64,000 nucleotides of DNA from Flavobacteriaceae bacterium MAR_2009_75 (GTDB taxonomy: Bacteria > Bacteroidota > Bacteroidia > Flavobacteriales > Flavobacteriaceae): positions 4,091,501 through 4,155,500 of the forward strand of contig PHTZ01000001.1 of assembly GCA_002813285.1 (NCBI GenBank), in the 5' to 3' direction. Positions 36,621 to 46,565 of this stretch are shown here, piece after piece; positions within the stretch are counted from its first letter, which is position 1, and each line of letters opens with the position of its first letter. The notes beneath the pieces are model-generated. The model had not been told where the DNA came from, ran no database searches, and saw nothing but the letters and a program-made list of their open reading frames with translations. A program made the translations under genes and the position numbers.

Positions 36621-37742
36621 TTAATTGATGAGAGTCCAATCTAATTCGTGTAAATCGGAATATTCCCACTGACCGAATCGTCCAAAAGGTACTACATCAT
36701 TACCTTTGAGAGTTTCTAGACTTTTTAAAGTCGAGGCTCCTGAAATAAGTTCTAGAGGGTATGCCATAGGCACATAAAGTTCTTGGGCAAATTCTAACTT
36801 TTCAATTTCGGGAACCAACTCGTAAACCCTATCTCTAATTTTTTCTACAGGAATCTCCCCATATTTATCACTTCTTAACTGGGTGAGTAAAAAATTATCG
36901 GTCAGTGAAAAAACGCGAAGAATATCGGAATTCAAATCACAGTCGTAAATGATCTGATTTTCCTTAAACCCGTCTTCGTATTTAAAGAAATAGAAAAAGG
37001 CACTTGCATAACTATCATCATGATTACTTTCTAGTTTACAAAGCTGGAGTAAAATAGAAAAAGGTATGGTAGATACTAATTTGTCATATTTGATGGTATA
37101 TTCATCAGTATAAATTTCCTTTTTTTCAATATTTATTTCGTTTACTCCGTTACATTCCAAAACCTCGGGGTCAAACTTGTCAACGGCATATTTGAACAGT
37201 GATTTACCTTCAATGTAACCTACTCGGGTATTGCCTTTTTTAGAAATGTAATGCCTTGCAATTTTTGATTGAACTTGACTAAAAGGTCTTGAAAACATAG
37301 TCTCACCCCATTGTTTAAGCCCAAGGCATAAATTTTTGTCCACACCTTGTTTTTTAATCATGAAATCGGCAAGTGACCCCTCTTTTAATTCGTACTCTGT
37401 GTGGTCAAAATTGGTTAGCTCTGAGAAACTGACACTGATAGAATCTTGTTTTGAAACGCCTTCGAATAAACTCGAATTGTACAGTTCAGACTCCTTGACA
37501 GGAAAAATGGGTAAGGGGCTAAAGGAAGTATTCTCATGGTCTAAGGTGAAAATAGGTGAGAAGTTCTTGTTCTTTAAAATTAAAATATCATCATGATTAT
37601 TATTCTCAACTAGTTTGTCATATGCTATCAATGATGCATACCCATAACCAAGCAAGCAGTATTTAACTTGCACTGTTTTTGAATTCATAGGAGAAACTTT
37701 ATTTATTTTCAAGTGAACGATTCGTAATAAAGGGCGAATCAT
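36621..37742 (-). CDS. FAD/NAD(P)-binding protein, UDP-galactopyranose-mutase/amine-oxidase-like
   Basis: The 373-residue protein has a dinucleotide-binding start (YCLLGYGYASLIAYDKL) without a classical GxGxxG. The C-terminus FGRFGQWEYSDLHELDW resembles the FAD-binding end of UDP-galactopyranose mutases and related oxidases. A second in-frame ATG at residue 19 (MNSKTVQVKYC) would put the Rossmann strand at the very N-terminus and is the likelier start. The substrate is unknown. It lies alone between the small membrane protein and the glycosyltransferase; a sugar-nucleotide role is only suggested by the neighbours. Confidence 0.6.
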   Translation of the reverse strand: MIRPLLRIVHLKINKVSPMNSKTVQVKYCLLGYGYASLIAYDKLVENNNHDDILILKNKNFSPIFTLDHENTSFSPLPIFPVKESELYNSSLFEGVSKQDSISVSFSELTNFDHTEYELKEGSLADFMIKKQGVDKNLCLGLKQWGETMFSRPFSQVQSKIARHYISKKGNTRVGYIEGKSLFKYAVDKFDPEVLECNGVNEINIEKKEIYTDEYTIKYDKLVSTIPFSILLQLCKLESNHDDSYASAFFYFFKYEDGFKENQIIYDCDLNSDILRVFSLTDNFLLTQLRSDKYGEIPVEKIRDRVYELVPEIEKLEFAQELYVPMAYPLELISGASTLKSLETLKGNDVVPFGRFGQWEYSDLHELDWTLIN

Positions 37743-37944
37743 TTATTATGCGCGAATATAAGGTCTTTGATAAAAAATAGGGTAGGAGATTTTAAGGTAA
37801 TCGGTAAAATTAGATTTGGTATCGACCAAATCATTTTTTCTTGACAATTATAAAGTCGTAATTCTAGTAATAGCTCTTAAAAACATACATCCACTATAGA
37901 GTGAAATCATCATTTTGCATTAAATGTGTTCATTTTATAATTTA

Positions 37945-37952
37945 TACTTTTG
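37945..37952 (+). promoter_or_regulatory. -7 promoter box upstream of the glycosyltransferase
   Basis: TACTTTTG matches TAnnTTTG exactly and lies about 87 nt before the start codon of the glycosyltransferase gene. A well-spaced -33 box is not obvious. Confidence 0.45.
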
Positions 37953-38038
37953 TATCGACGTTATACTTTAGACCTATTAAAATGATTTTCAGTTGACGAA
38001 TGAGGTCGAAGTATATTCCAAACCAACTAAAAACCTGA

Positions 38039-39268
38039 ATGAAAAAAGTAGTGTTGAGTGCCTATGCTTGTTCACCTTATAAGGGGTCTGAATATTGTGT
38101 AGGATGGTCTTGGGCCGTTGGGCTAGCCAAAAAGGGCCTCGAAGTTTGGTGTGTAACTAATGTAGAGGATATAGAAGACTGTCTAAAAGAAAAAAAAGCT
38201 TTAGAAATTCAGAACCTTCATTTCGTATCTGTTGAACTTTATGCTTTTGCGGACAAAAATTGGCTCAACAACTCTAAAAAGGTTATATATCTGCACTATT
38301 TTTTATGGAAGAGAAAGGCTTCTAAAATCATTAAAGAACTCCACGAAAAACACCAATTCGATATAGCTCATCATGTGAGTTATGGTAGTTTTCAACAGGG
38401 TAGTAGTTTATACAGGTTAGGTGACTGTAAAATCATTTTTGGGCCTGTAGGTGGGGGTCAGATGTCTCTACCGATCTTTAAACCGTATTTCGGTTCTTCT
38501 TGGGGTATTGAGATTATCAGAAAGTACATGTCTAAGTTTCTCGTACATTTTAATTCTTCATTAACTCGAACCTTAAAAAAAGCAGATGTGGTATTAATGG
38601 TGAATCAAGAGACCCAAACTCTCTATGAATCTACAAAGTACTATAAAGAGGGTAAAAGTTTTTATGTTAGTGATTCGGCATTACCCGTTCAATTTGAACA
38701 AAATCAGTTCAAAGAAAAAGATACCAACGAAGAATTTAGAATACTTTGGGTAGGCAGGCTTATACCTCGAAGAGGATTAGAACTATCTCTTAAAGCGTTA
38801 TCTTACGTGTCTGCTGATGTAAATTATAAGCTTGTTATTGTAGGTGATGGCGAACAAGGGCCTAAAGTTTCAGAGTGGATTAAAAAGTATAAGTTAGACC
38901 GTTCAAAAATCGAACATTTAGGGTGGGTGCCTTATTCGCAGATGCACGAAGAGTATGAAAGAGCCGATGTAATGTTATTTTGCCCGCTTAGAGATACGGC
39001 AGGCCTTCAAGCTACTGAGGCCATGGGCTTCGGATTGCCGATTATTACTATGAATATCAGCGGTATGCGTACCATAGTTACTGATGAATGCGGTATAAAA
39101 ATAGACCCTACTACAACCGATGGCACGGCCAAAGATATCGGTAATGCCATTGAGTTTATGTACAATAACCCAGAATTTAGAAAGAAAGCTGCGAGAAAGG
39201 CTTATGACAGAGCCATGGAAAATACATGGGCCAATAAAATTGAAAGAGTAACCACTGAATTTTATTAA
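38039..39268 (+). CDS. Glycosyltransferase family 4-like (GT-B fold)
   Basis: The 409-residue protein has an N-terminal GT-B domain (SAYACSPYKGSEYCVGWSWA) and a C-terminal glycosyl-transferase group 1 domain. Visible motifs are ILWVGRLIPRRGLELSLKAL, LVIVGDGEQGPKV, HLGWVPYSQMHEEYERADVM and the acidic loop DTAGLQATEAMGFGLP, where the second Glu of the family EX7E motif binds the donor. It probably adds a sugar to a surface glycan or lipid carrier. Donor and acceptor cannot be read from the sequence. It is monocistronic. Confidence 0.85.
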   Translation: MKKVVLSAYACSPYKGSEYCVGWSWAVGLAKKGLEVWCVTNVEDIEDCLKEKKALEIQNLHFVSVELYAFADKNWLNNSKKVIYLHYFLWKRKASKIIKELHEKHQFDIAHHVSYGSFQQGSSLYRLGDCKIIFGPVGGGQMSLPIFKPYFGSSWGIEIIRKYMSKFLVHFNSSLTRTLKKADVVLMVNQETQTLYESTKYYKEGKSFYVSDSALPVQFEQNQFKEKDTNEEFRILWVGRLIPRRGLELSLKALSYVSADVNYKLVIVGDGEQGPKVSEWIKKYKLDRSKIEHLGWVPYSQMHEEYERADVMLFCPLRDTAGLQATEAMGFGLPIITMNISGMRTIVTDECGIKIDPTTTDGTAKDIGNAIEFMYNNPEFRKKAARKAYDRAMENTWANKIERVTTEFY

Positions 39269-39319
39269 ATTTTTGTCATAATCAGACCAATTGAAGCACT
39301 CTAATTCTAAATCATCTTT

Positions 39320-39925
39320 TTATACTTCAATTGTCTCAACCTTAAAATACTGGTCTAAAAACTTAGTATATCTGCTTAATTCAGTAGGTACGTCTGCATT
39401 TTTTTCTATGTCATGAAAATGTAGAGTGGCTAGAGATTCTAGTCCGATAAATTGGTTCATTTTATGAAATCCGAATAAAGGGCCAGCATCGACACTGGTT
39501 TGGTCGAAGAATTCACCCTTCCACTCGAAAGCTTCTTTCGGAGCGTTCCAGCTTGTGGTTAGAATATACTTTTTTCCCTGAAGTTTTCCGCCTGTACCGT
39601 AATTGATAGCAGGGTTGCTTCGGCTTCTTCCATCGTTGTCATAAATACCCTTATCATGACCTTCTGTTAAAATCTTATCGAGATATTCTTTAAATTTAAA
39701 GGGCAATTGAAACCACCAAATAGGGGTGTGGTAAATAATTAAATCTGCCCATTTTAATTTTTCGACCTCTTCAGTGGGGTCATATGTTTCACTAACATGT
39801 GTAGTTTTTACTTCATAACCTTTATTTTTAAAATATATTAAATCCGACTCTAATAAGGTTTTATTGAACCTGCCTGGGGAATGTGCAAATTGATGGCCGC
39901 CATTTAAAATAAAAATATTTTTCAT
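39320..39925 (-). CDS. mdaB: NAD(P)H-dependent quinone reductase, flavodoxin fold (MdaB-like)
   Basis: I place the start at the ATG at 39925 (MKNIFILNGGHQFAHSPGRF; 201 residues); the frame could extend to a GTG at 39949, but that lies inside a -7 promoter box. The flavodoxin-like fold binds FAD near the N-terminal loop; the motif YHTPIWWFQLPFKFKEYLDK is characteristic of MdaB/NQO-type enzymes. They reduce quinones with two electrons and protect from redox stress. It is divergently transcribed from a LysR-type regulator, the usual arrangement for a regulated quinone reductase. Confidence 0.85.
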   Translation of the reverse strand: MKNIFILNGGHQFAHSPGRFNKTLLESDLIYFKNKGYEVKTTHVSETYDPTEEVEKLKWADLIIYHTPIWWFQLPFKFKEYLDKILTEGHDKGIYDNDGRSRSNPAINYGTGGKLQGKKYILTTSWNAPKEAFEWKGEFFDQTSVDAGPLFGFHKMNQFIGLESLATLHFHDIEKNADVPTELSRYTKFLDQYFKVETIEV

Positions 39926-39948
39926 ACTACTTATAATTGATTTCGGCA

Positions 39949-39956
39949 CAAAACTA
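39949..39956 (-). promoter_or_regulatory. -7 promoter box of mdaB
   Basis: Read on the minus strand the sequence is TAGTTTTG, a perfect TAnnTTTG match, 23 nt before the ATG at 39925. It argues that mdaB starts at that ATG and not at the upstream GTG. Confidence 0.65.
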
Positions 39957-39992
39957 TAACAGATTTAACTATTACAAAAATAATATAAATTA

Positions 39993-40000
39993 TACATTTG
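39993..40000 (+). promoter_or_regulatory. -7 promoter box of the LysR-type regulator
   Basis: TACATTTG matches TAnnTTTG perfectly, 18 nt before the ATG at 40019. It overlaps the TTG at 39998 that would otherwise be the earliest start, so the ATG is preferred. With the mdaB box it forms a compact divergent promoter region of about 90 bp, where the regulator should bind. Confidence 0.65.
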
Positions 40001-40018
40001 TATAATAATAATTATAGT

Positions 40019-40927
40019 ATGGTGAACTTGGAATGGTATCGCACATTTGTAGCAATTTATGATAAAAACACATTGACCAAAGCGGCTCAATCGCTATATA
40101 CATCACAGCCGGGTGTGAGTCTTCATTTAAATGCACTAGAAGCTTATGTTGGACGGAAACTCTTCGAGCGTACCTCGCGAAAAATGATACCTACGGAAGA
40201 AGGCAAACATCTATACAATTTTATTATCGACCCTCTCGAAAAATTAGCGCAGGCCGAACAACATTTTAAAAAAACCTCAAAAGAGTACGTGCCCTCGGTA
40301 CATATCGGTATGTGCACAGAAACATTTCAAGCTATTTTGGAACCCGAAATTGCCCATTTCTCCTTTAATCTAGTGGCAAAATTCGGGAACCATAAAGAGT
40401 TGATAAAAGATTTAAATAACGGACTATTGGATTTGGTCATTACCCCCCAAGTCAACAATAAAACTACTTTGGTAGATTACGAAGCATTTTCCAAAGAAAC
40501 TGTTGTCTTGGTGGCCGGTTACAAAACTAAGATAGAAGAAATATCTAAATCAGTATCCGCAAAGCAAATGATTGCTCTTGAAGAAGTATTAAAAGGTAAT
40601 GTTTGGTACAGTGCCTCTAATGAAATGCATCACTTTAACCGTTTTTGGTTCGATAATTTTAAAAAACGACCGAATTTTAAACCTAATTATATTTTACCGA
40701 ATATAGGTTCGGTTATTCGAAGTTTAAGGGGGAATGAAGGTTTGGCTGTAGTGCCTGACTTTTTAGTAGAAAACGAGTTGCGAGAGAAACAACTTAAATT
40801 AATCTGGAAGGGCGAAGTGGTGGTTGACAATACTCTGTATTTTGCAACCCGAACCGATTTGCAGTTTAAAAAAGAGGTAGATACAATCAAGACTATTTTC
40901 AAAAGCAGAATGGGAAACAAACTCTAA
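40019..40927 (+). CDS. LysR-type transcriptional regulator
   Basis: The 302-residue protein has an N-terminal winged helix-turn-helix (VNLEWYRTFVAIYDKNTLTKAA, QSLYTSQPGVSLHLNALEAYVG, LFERTSRKMIPTEEG) and a C-terminal substrate-binding domain. The ATG at 40019 was chosen over the TTG at 39998 because a -7 box covers the latter. It is divergent from mdaB and most likely regulates it in response to a redox or quinone signal. The ligand is unknown. Confidence 0.9.
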   Translation: MVNLEWYRTFVAIYDKNTLTKAAQSLYTSQPGVSLHLNALEAYVGRKLFERTSRKMIPTEEGKHLYNFIIDPLEKLAQAEQHFKKTSKEYVPSVHIGMCTETFQAILEPEIAHFSFNLVAKFGNHKELIKDLNNGLLDLVITPQVNNKTTLVDYEAFSKETVVLVAGYKTKIEEISKSVSAKQMIALEEVLKGNVWYSASNEMHHFNRFWFDNFKKRPNFKPNYILPNIGSVIRSLRGNEGLAVVPDFLVENELREKQLKLIWKGEVVVDNTLYFATRTDLQFKKEVDTIKTIFKSRMGNKL

Positions 40928-40940
40928 AACCAAATTAATT

Positions 40941-41609
40941 TTGCAACATAGGTATTATCAGAAGACAAGAGAAGAGAGAAAAATAGTGAATTTTAAACTA
41001 GGCTTTTTAGTTGTTGCGGTTATAGTCTTACTCCTTTGTTTATCCCATTTTTCAGACTTCTTTCTATTTTTACCTTTAGGCTTTTGGATGCTTCTCTGCA
41101 TTTTGGCATCGTTTGTAGATACACCATCAATGGTGAAATCGGGCCGGCTGAAATATTATTCACATTTGCTATTGGCGGAAAAAGAGAAGAACAACCAGAT
41201 AGTCATACACGGGGGTACACTTTTTGACTATTACTTTACCCTGTCTAAAAATGATAGTGGAGCAAAAAGAAGAAATCTGGTTTTGGCAGAATATTTAAGA
41301 GGGCTTTCAGTTTTAGCTCAAAAGAATGAAATTCAAGTAGATGTTCAAATTAAGGGCACTACTTATGTGTTGAATGAAAGAACTGCTCAAAAGATCGGTT
41401 TTGTGTCCAAAAGGCCAGAGGGTATTCAAATGCTTATTCTACTTTTAAACTACCCCGCCCTGATAGCATCAAAATCATTTGTTGCAAAAAAAATCTCTTT
41501 GCCCAATCTAATGAATACAAGAACTTTTACGACCAATATTGAAACCTTGCGTGCTCATCAAGATAAAATTAGAGAAATGAGTAACATACTTGCTGACCAA
41601 AATAGTTGA
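40941..41609 (+). CDS. Membrane protein of unknown function
   Basis: The 222-residue frame begins at a TTG at 40941; a GTG at 40986 (VNFKLGF) is an alternative start, and no early ATG exists. Two closely spaced hydrophobic segments (about 17-36 and 39-58) suggest a hairpin in the membrane, followed by a 160-residue soluble domain rich in Lys and charged residues. I do not recognise a family. It follows the LysR gene by 13 nt and may be co-transcribed with it. Confidence 0.55.
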   Translation: MQHRYYQKTREERKIVNFKLGFLVVAVIVLLLCLSHFSDFFLFLPLGFWMLLCILASFVDTPSMVKSGRLKYYSHLLLAEKEKNNQIVIHGGTLFDYYFTLSKNDSGAKRRNLVLAEYLRGLSVLAQKNEIQVDVQIKGTTYVLNERTAQKIGFVSKRPEGIQMLILLLNYPALIASKSFVAKKISLPNLMNTRTFTTNIETLRAHQDKIREMSNILADQNS

Positions 41610-41757
41610 CCATAGGCTGTATTCTACATTGCTTAGGGTAGGCAACCCTTCTTGCTCTTAAATGAAGTCTTAGAGCTAGGAGTCAGTCAATAAACAGTTC
41701 GTTTACTTTTATTATCCGGGTAAAATGAAAACCATAGAAGCGTAGATTATGCTTGTC

Positions 41758-41774
41758 CATGACAGTACAGGATA
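41758..41774 (-). promoter_or_regulatory. Direct-repeat regulator site upstream of the sulfatase-rhamnosidase operon
   Basis: Read on the minus strand this is TATCCTGTACTGTCATG, differing from the PUL 2 site in only two positions. The 11-mer AGTACAGGATA (41764-41774) ends 20 nt before a TAAGTTCG box at 41795-41802, the same distance as at PUL 2. This suggests a common regulator for both operons. Confidence 0.55.
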
Positions 41775-41794
41775 CCTGAAAACCTGTAAATGGT

Positions 41795-41802
41795 TAAGTT
41801 CG
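41795..41802 (+). promoter_or_regulatory. Near-consensus -7 box of the sulfatase-rhamnosidase operon
   Basis: TAAGTTCG has one mismatch to TAnnTTTG and lies 43 nt before the ATG at 41846. Its spacing from the direct-repeat site equals that at PUL 2. By itself it would be unconvincing. Confidence 0.4.
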
Positions 41803-41845
41803 ATAGCTGGTCTTAAATTTAAAACAGATCTTTAAAAGAGAATTA

Positions 41846-44800
41846 ATGGGAGTACACAAAAAGGTTATTTGCGGGTTACTGTTAGTGATCGTATATTTTT
41901 CTAATCAAGTCGTCTCTGCACAACATATTAAAGACAATAGCAAGCCGAATATCATATTTATTCTTACCGATGACCAGCGGCATGATGCTTTGGGCTACGC
42001 GGGAAATAAGTTGATTTCTACCCCTGAGATGGATAAGTTAGCCAAAGAAGGCACTTATTTCGAAAACGCCATGGTAAGCACTCCCATTTGCGCCGCAAGT
42101 AGGGCTAGCATTCTTACGGGGCTTTATGAGCGTACCCATAATTATAACTTTCAGACTGGTAATATTCGAGAATCATATATGGAAACCTCCTACCCACGAA
42201 TTTTAAAGGAAAACGGTTATCACACAGGGTTTTATGGCAAATATGGAGTAAGGTATGACGGACTTGAGCAACAATTCGACGATTATGAGTCGTATGACAG
42301 AAACAATGCTTTTAAAGACAAAAGAGGCTACTACTACAAACAGTTAGGTAAAGACACAGTTCACCTAACACGTTATACGGGGCAACAGGCCATCGATTTT
42401 ATTAAAGAATCTTCTAAAGAAAAGCCGTTCTGTTTGTCTTTAAGCTTTAGCGCCCCACACGCACATGACGGAGCAAAAGACCAGTATTTCTGGCAACCCG
42501 AAACTGATAAGTTGTTGCAAGGGGTGACCATACCCGACCCTGATTTGGCGGACGATAAATATTTTGAAACTCAACCCCAATTTGTACAAGACGGTTTTAA
42601 TCGCACACGCTGGCATTGGCGTTACGATACCCCGCAAAAATACCAACACAGTGTTAAGGGGTATTACCGAATGATATCGGGCATCGACAATGAAATTGCC
42701 AAAATACGAGATGTGCTTAAGCAGAAAGGTCTCGATAAGAATACCATAATTATTTTGATGGGCGACAACGGCTATTTTCTGGGGGAACGGCAGTTGGCCG
42801 GTAAATGGTTGTTGTATGACAACTCGGTACGGGTACCCTTAATTGTGTATGATCCTCGTTTAAAAAAACAGAACGATAGTAAAGAGCAGGCCATGAATGT
42901 TGACGTTCCCTCAACAATTCTTGATTTTGCGGGATTGGAAGTGCCGGAGGAATGGCAGGGAAAAAGTTTGAAACCTTTGATATCAAAAGAAACCATAAGC
43001 TTAGCTCGTGATACGGTGCTAATCGAACACTTATGGGAATTTGATCATATTCCACCAAGTGAAGGTGTTCGAACAAATGATTGGAAGTATTTCAGATACG
43101 TAAACGACCAATCGTTTGAAGAACTTTACCACATAAAAAATGACCCACAGGAAATCGATAACTTGGCCAAAAGTCAAGAACATGCAGATGTACTGGAAGC
43201 CTTTCGAACGAAGACCAGTGAACTTGTTCAAAAGTATAGCGATTCATTTTCTGACGGCCCTTCTGAATTGATTGTAGAATTTATTCGTCAACCTACCGGT
43301 GTTGAGATTCTCGATTCAAAACCGGAATTTGGTTGGCAGGTTCCTTCAGGTTCTATAACCCAAAGTGCTTATCAAATATTGGTCGCATCCTCACAAGAAA
43401 ATATCGATAATAATATAGGGGATGTATGGAATAGCGGTCAAGTTCGTAACAATCAATCTACGGAAATTGAGCACGACGGTAATATATTGGAAAAAGGAAA
43501 GACCTATTACTGGAAAGTTCGCATTTGGGATGAGGATAATCGGCTTACGAAATATTCACAAAGTCAAAGATTTACTTTAGCTTCAGACCCAAGCGAAGTT
43601 ATCACTACAGCCAACAGTTTTCAGATAGATAGCATACAGCCTGTCATTTTCGAAAAGCGAGCTAAAGAATATTTTCTTGATTTCGGAAAAGCGGCCTTTG
43701 CTACCCTTAACTTCACTTACAAGGCTACAAATCCGCATACCCTGACATTTAGAATAGGTGAACAGTTGCAAAATGGAAGCATTAATCGTACTCCGGAGAA
43801 ACGTAGTCATATTCGGTATCAAGAAATTGAAGTGGCAGTAAGTCCCGATCAGACCGATTACCAACTTCCTGTAAAAACTAACAAGCGAAACACCTTGCCC
43901 GGTAAGGCATTGCCACTACCTGAAGGCTTTCCGGCTTTGATGCCTTTTAGATATGTCGAGATAGATGGGGTCGAAGAAACGATTTCCAGAGAAAACTTTA
44001 CCCAGTTGGCTTTCCACAGTTATTGGGAAGATGATTCAAGTTCATTCTCTAGCTCTGACGATATATTGAATCAAGTGTGGGACCTTTGCAAATACTCTAT
44101 AAAGGCGACGACTTTTAATGGATTATATGTAGACGGAGACCGAGAGCGCATACCTTATGAGGCCGACGCATATCTCAATCAGTTGAGCCATTATACCACC
44201 GATAATGAATATGCCATTGCCCGCCAGACGATAGAGTATTTTATGGAAAACCCGACCTGGCCTACTGAATGGCAGCAGCACATGGCGTTGATGTTCTATG
44301 CTGATTATATGTATACGGGAAATACCGAGCTGATTGAAAAGTATTATGACCAGTTAAAAAATAAAACGCTATATGAGTTGGCTCGGGAAGACGGTTTGAT
44401 TACCTCTTCTAAGATGACTCCAGAACTTATGAAAAAATTGGGCTTCCCTGATGATTTAGAAGAAACTTTTAGAGATATTGTTGACTGGCCTCCCGCAAAT
44501 TGGGGTGGCGACCCCAATGTGACAGGAGAAAGAGATGGTTTTGATTTTCAACCTTATAATACCGTGGTCAACAGTTTTTATTATAAAAACATGTTGATAA
44601 TGGCCGAATTTGCACAACTGATGAACAGGCCTGAAGAGGCGGTCGATTTTGAATTACGAGCTTTGAAGGCGAAGAAAGCGATCAATGAAAAGTTATTTGA
44701 TGATACTACTGGAGCTTATGTTGACGGGGAAGGTTCTACACATTCTTCGGTGCACGCAAATATGATGCCCTTAGCATTCGGTTTGGTACCAGAAAATAGG

Positions 44801-45376
44801 AAGAAGTCCGTAGTCGATTATATTAAATCAAGGGGAATGGCCTGTAGCGTCTATGGATCGCAATATCTTATGGATGGACTTTATGAAGCTGGGGCCGGTG
44901 ATTATGCTTTTGAGTTATTGACTTCGACCTCTGATCGCAGTTGGTACAATATGATCCGTATTGGTTCTACGATTACATTGGAAGCATGGGATGTGAAATA
45001 TAAGCCCAATGCCGATTGGAACCATGCCTGGGGAGCTGTTCCGGCAAATATCATCCCGAGAGGGCTTTGGGGAATTGTTCCAAAAACTCCGGGCTATTCG
45101 TTGGCCCGAATTAATCCTCAAATGGGCAAACTAAAAGAAAGTAGCATAGAGGTGCCTACTATAAAAGGAACGATAAAAGGAGAATATAGGCACGTTAACA
45201 ACAGGTTACAAACCTATACCATTGAGATACCCGCCAATATGGTAGCGGAATTTGAGGTTGAGGCTTTAGCCAATACTGTAATTCGGCATAACGGCAAGAA
45301 GGTCAACTCCGCTTTTGAAAGTATTCGATTTGATCCTGGTAAGCATAATATAGAGCTGGTCATCAATTCTTTTTAA
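41846..45376 (+). CDS. Sulfatase (S1) fused to alpha-L-rhamnosidase (GH78)
   Basis: The 1176-residue secreted protein has a signal peptide (1-26, ending VSAQ). Residues about 33-470 form a type I sulfatase: metal ligands in LTDDQ (Asp42, Asp43) and the formylglycine motif Cys82-Ala-Ala-Ser-Arg86. It is a C-x-A-x-R variant of the normal C-x-P-x-R. From about 475 the protein is GH78: an N-terminal Fn3-like domain, then an (alpha/alpha)6 barrel with the acidic motif [14 protein letters not shown] and TLEAWD as general acid/base candidates, and a C-terminal beta domain. Fused sulfatase/GH78 enzymes are known from ulvan utilisation loci, where they remove sulfate and rhamnose. GH105 follows 52 nt later. 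Confidence 0.9.
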   Translation: MGVHKKVICGLLLVIVYFSNQVVSAQHIKDNSKPNIIFILTDDQRHDALGYAGNKLISTPEMDKLAKEGTYFENAMVSTPICAASRASILTGLYERTHNYNFQTGNIRESYMETSYPRILKENGYHTGFYGKYGVRYDGLEQQFDDYESYDRNNAFKDKRGYYYKQLGKDTVHLTRYTGQQAIDFIKESSKEKPFCLSLSFSAPHAHDGAKDQYFWQPETDKLLQGVTIPDPDLADDKYFETQPQFVQDGFNRTRWHWRYDTPQKYQHSVKGYYRMISGIDNEIAKIRDVLKQKGLDKNTIIILMGDNGYFLGERQLAGKWLLYDNSVRVPLIVYDPRLKKQNDSKEQAMNVDVPSTILDFAGLEVPEEWQGKSLKPLISKETISLARDTVLIEHLWEFDHIPPSEGVRTNDWKYFRYVNDQSFEELYHIKNDPQEIDNLAKSQEHADVLEAFRTKTSELVQKYSDSFSDGPSELIVEFIRQPTGVEILDSKPEFGWQVPSGSITQSAYQILVASSQENIDNNIGDVWNSGQVRNNQSTEIEHDGNILEKGKTYYWKVRIWDEDNRLTKYSQSQRFTLASDPSEVITTANSFQIDSIQPVIFEKRAKEYFLDFGKAAFATLNFTYKATNPHTLTFRIGEQLQNGSINRTPEKRSHIRYQEIEVAVSPDQTDYQLPVKTNKRNTLPGKALPLPEGFPALMPFRYVEIDGVEETISRENFTQLAFHSYWEDDSSSFSSSDDILNQVWDLCKYSIKATTFNGLYVDGDRERIPYEADAYLNQLSHYTTDNEYAIARQTIEYFMENPTWPTEWQQHMALMFYADYMYTGNTELIEKYYDQLKNKTLYELAREDGLITSSKMTPELMKKLGFPDDLEETFRDIVDWPPANWGGDPNVTGERDGFDFQPYNTVVNSFYYKNMLIMAEFAQLMNRPEEAVDFELRALKAKKAINEKLFDDTTGAYVDGEGSTHSSVHANMMPLAFGLVPENRKKSVVDYIKSRGMACSVYGSQYLMDGLYEAGAGDYAFELLTSTSDRSWYNMIRIGSTITLEAWDVKYKPNADWNHAWGAVPANIIPRGLWGIVPKTPGYSLARINPQMGKLKESSIEVPTIKGTIKGEYRHVNNRLQTYTIEIPANMVAEFEVEALANTVIRHNGKKVNSAFESIRFDPGKHNIELVINSF

Positions 45377-45428
45377 AAATCTTATTTTCATAAAATCTAA
45401 ATCAATTCAAATACAAAAACTCAATTTT

Positions 45429-46547
45429 ATGGTTCACGTTTTACGCTTAATGAAATACGTTCTCAGGCTATTGCCGATTGTATCGATAACCTTGATGACT
45501 GCTCAAAAAATAGATTCTAAAAATGTGGAAAGTTCGATGGTCAAGGCTATGGAATGGCAAGAACAACATCCGATTTTTACTTCTTCCCCAACAGACTGGA
45601 CGAACGGAGCCTATTATGTAGGAGTTTCCAAAGCACATGAGTCTACCAAAAATCCAATTTTTTCTGCAGCTTTAAAAACAATGGGTTATAAAAACGAATG
45701 GAAACCTTGGGACCGTTTTTATCACGCCGATGATATCATTATCTCATATACCTATCTCTATGCTAATGAAATTCGTAAAGGCATGGTAGATTTAGAACCT
45801 ACCGAAAAATTTATACTTGACCACTTGTACAGACCACACCCATGGAGGGAAGGTATAGAAGGCAAAGACCAGCAAATTTTGTGGTGGTGGTGCGATGCTT
45901 TGTTTATGGCTCCGCCAGTACTTACGGTTTATGCCAAGCTTACAGGAGAACAAAAGTACCTTGATGAGATGCACAAACTCTATATGGAAACCTATGACTT
46001 ATTGTATGATAAAGAGGAACATCTTTTTGCTAGGGATATACGATTTCTCTGGAAGGGAACTGCTGAAGATATGAAAGAGGAAAACGGGAAAAAGATTTTT
46101 TGGTCCAGAGGAAATGGTTGGGTTATTGGCGGTCTTGCATTGATTTTAGAAGATATGCCAGAAGATTACGAACATCGAGATTTTTACTTGAACCTGTACA
46201 AAGAAATGGCTGCAAAAATTAAATCGGTACAGCATTCTGATGGTTTATGGCGCACGAGCTTACTTTCACCAGAATCATATGACCATGGTGAGGTCAGTGG
46301 AAGCGGATTTTATACCTACGCACTTACTTGGGGAATCAATAATGGCATTTTAAACAAAAAAGAATACACCCCGGTCGTGACCAAAGCTTGGCATGCACTT
46401 CAGAACTGCCAACAAGAAGACGGAATGGTCGGTTGGGTACAAGATATAGGGGCCAGCCCCGAACCTGCATCGGCAGATAGCTGGCAAAATTTCGGAACAG
46501 GCGCTTTTCTACTTGCGGGTAGCGAAATTTTAAAACTCAACAAATAG
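45429..46547 (+). CDS. GH105-like unsaturated uronyl hydrolase
   Basis: The 372-residue secreted (alpha/alpha)6-barrel protein (signal peptide 1-25) has the GH88/GH105 signature: HADD (Asp101/Asp102), [12 protein letters not shown] (Asp156, the likely catalytic acid), [17 protein letters not shown] and [17 protein letters not shown]105 enzymes hydrate and remove the 4,5-unsaturated uronic acid left by lyases, for example from unsaturated glucuronyl-rhamnose in ulvan. The adjacent sulfatase-rhamnosidase supports this use. Next gene: an exported Gfo/Idh/MocA protein 18 nt downstream. Confidence 0.88.
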   Translation: MVHVLRLMKYVLRLLPIVSITLMTAQKIDSKNVESSMVKAMEWQEQHPIFTSSPTDWTNGAYYVGVSKAHESTKNPIFSAALKTMGYKNEWKPWDRFYHADDIIISYTYLYANEIRKGMVDLEPTEKFILDHLYRPHPWREGIEGKDQQILWWWCDALFMAPPVLTVYAKLTGEQKYLDEMHKLYMETYDLLYDKEEHLFARDIRFLWKGTAEDMKEENGKKIFWSRGNGWVIGGLALILEDMPEDYEHRDFYLNLYKEMAAKIKSVQHSDGLWRTSLLSPESYDHGEVSGSGFYTYALTWGINNGILNKKEYTPVVTKAWHALQNCQQEDGMVGWVQDIGASPEPASADSWQNFGTGAFLLAGSEILKLNK

Positions 46548-46565
46548 AACCCTAAAGAATCAAAT

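Noticed and set aside
39288-39333. 9-bp inverted repeat CAATTGAAG/CTTCAATTG between the glycosyltransferase and mdaB ends.
   Set aside because: The loop is 28 nt, the stem is AT-rich, one arm is inside mdaB and there is no T-run; not a convincing terminator.
41635-41649. Short hairpin AGGGT/ACCCT after the membrane protein gene.
   Set aside because: Only 5 bp of stem with a weak T-run; could be chance.
3068-41760. The 8-mer TTGTCCAT occurs at 3068, 34911 and 41753, near three regulatory regions.
   Set aside because: An 8-mer is expected about twice in 64 kb on both strands, so three copies mean little; only the longer direct-repeat motif was kept.
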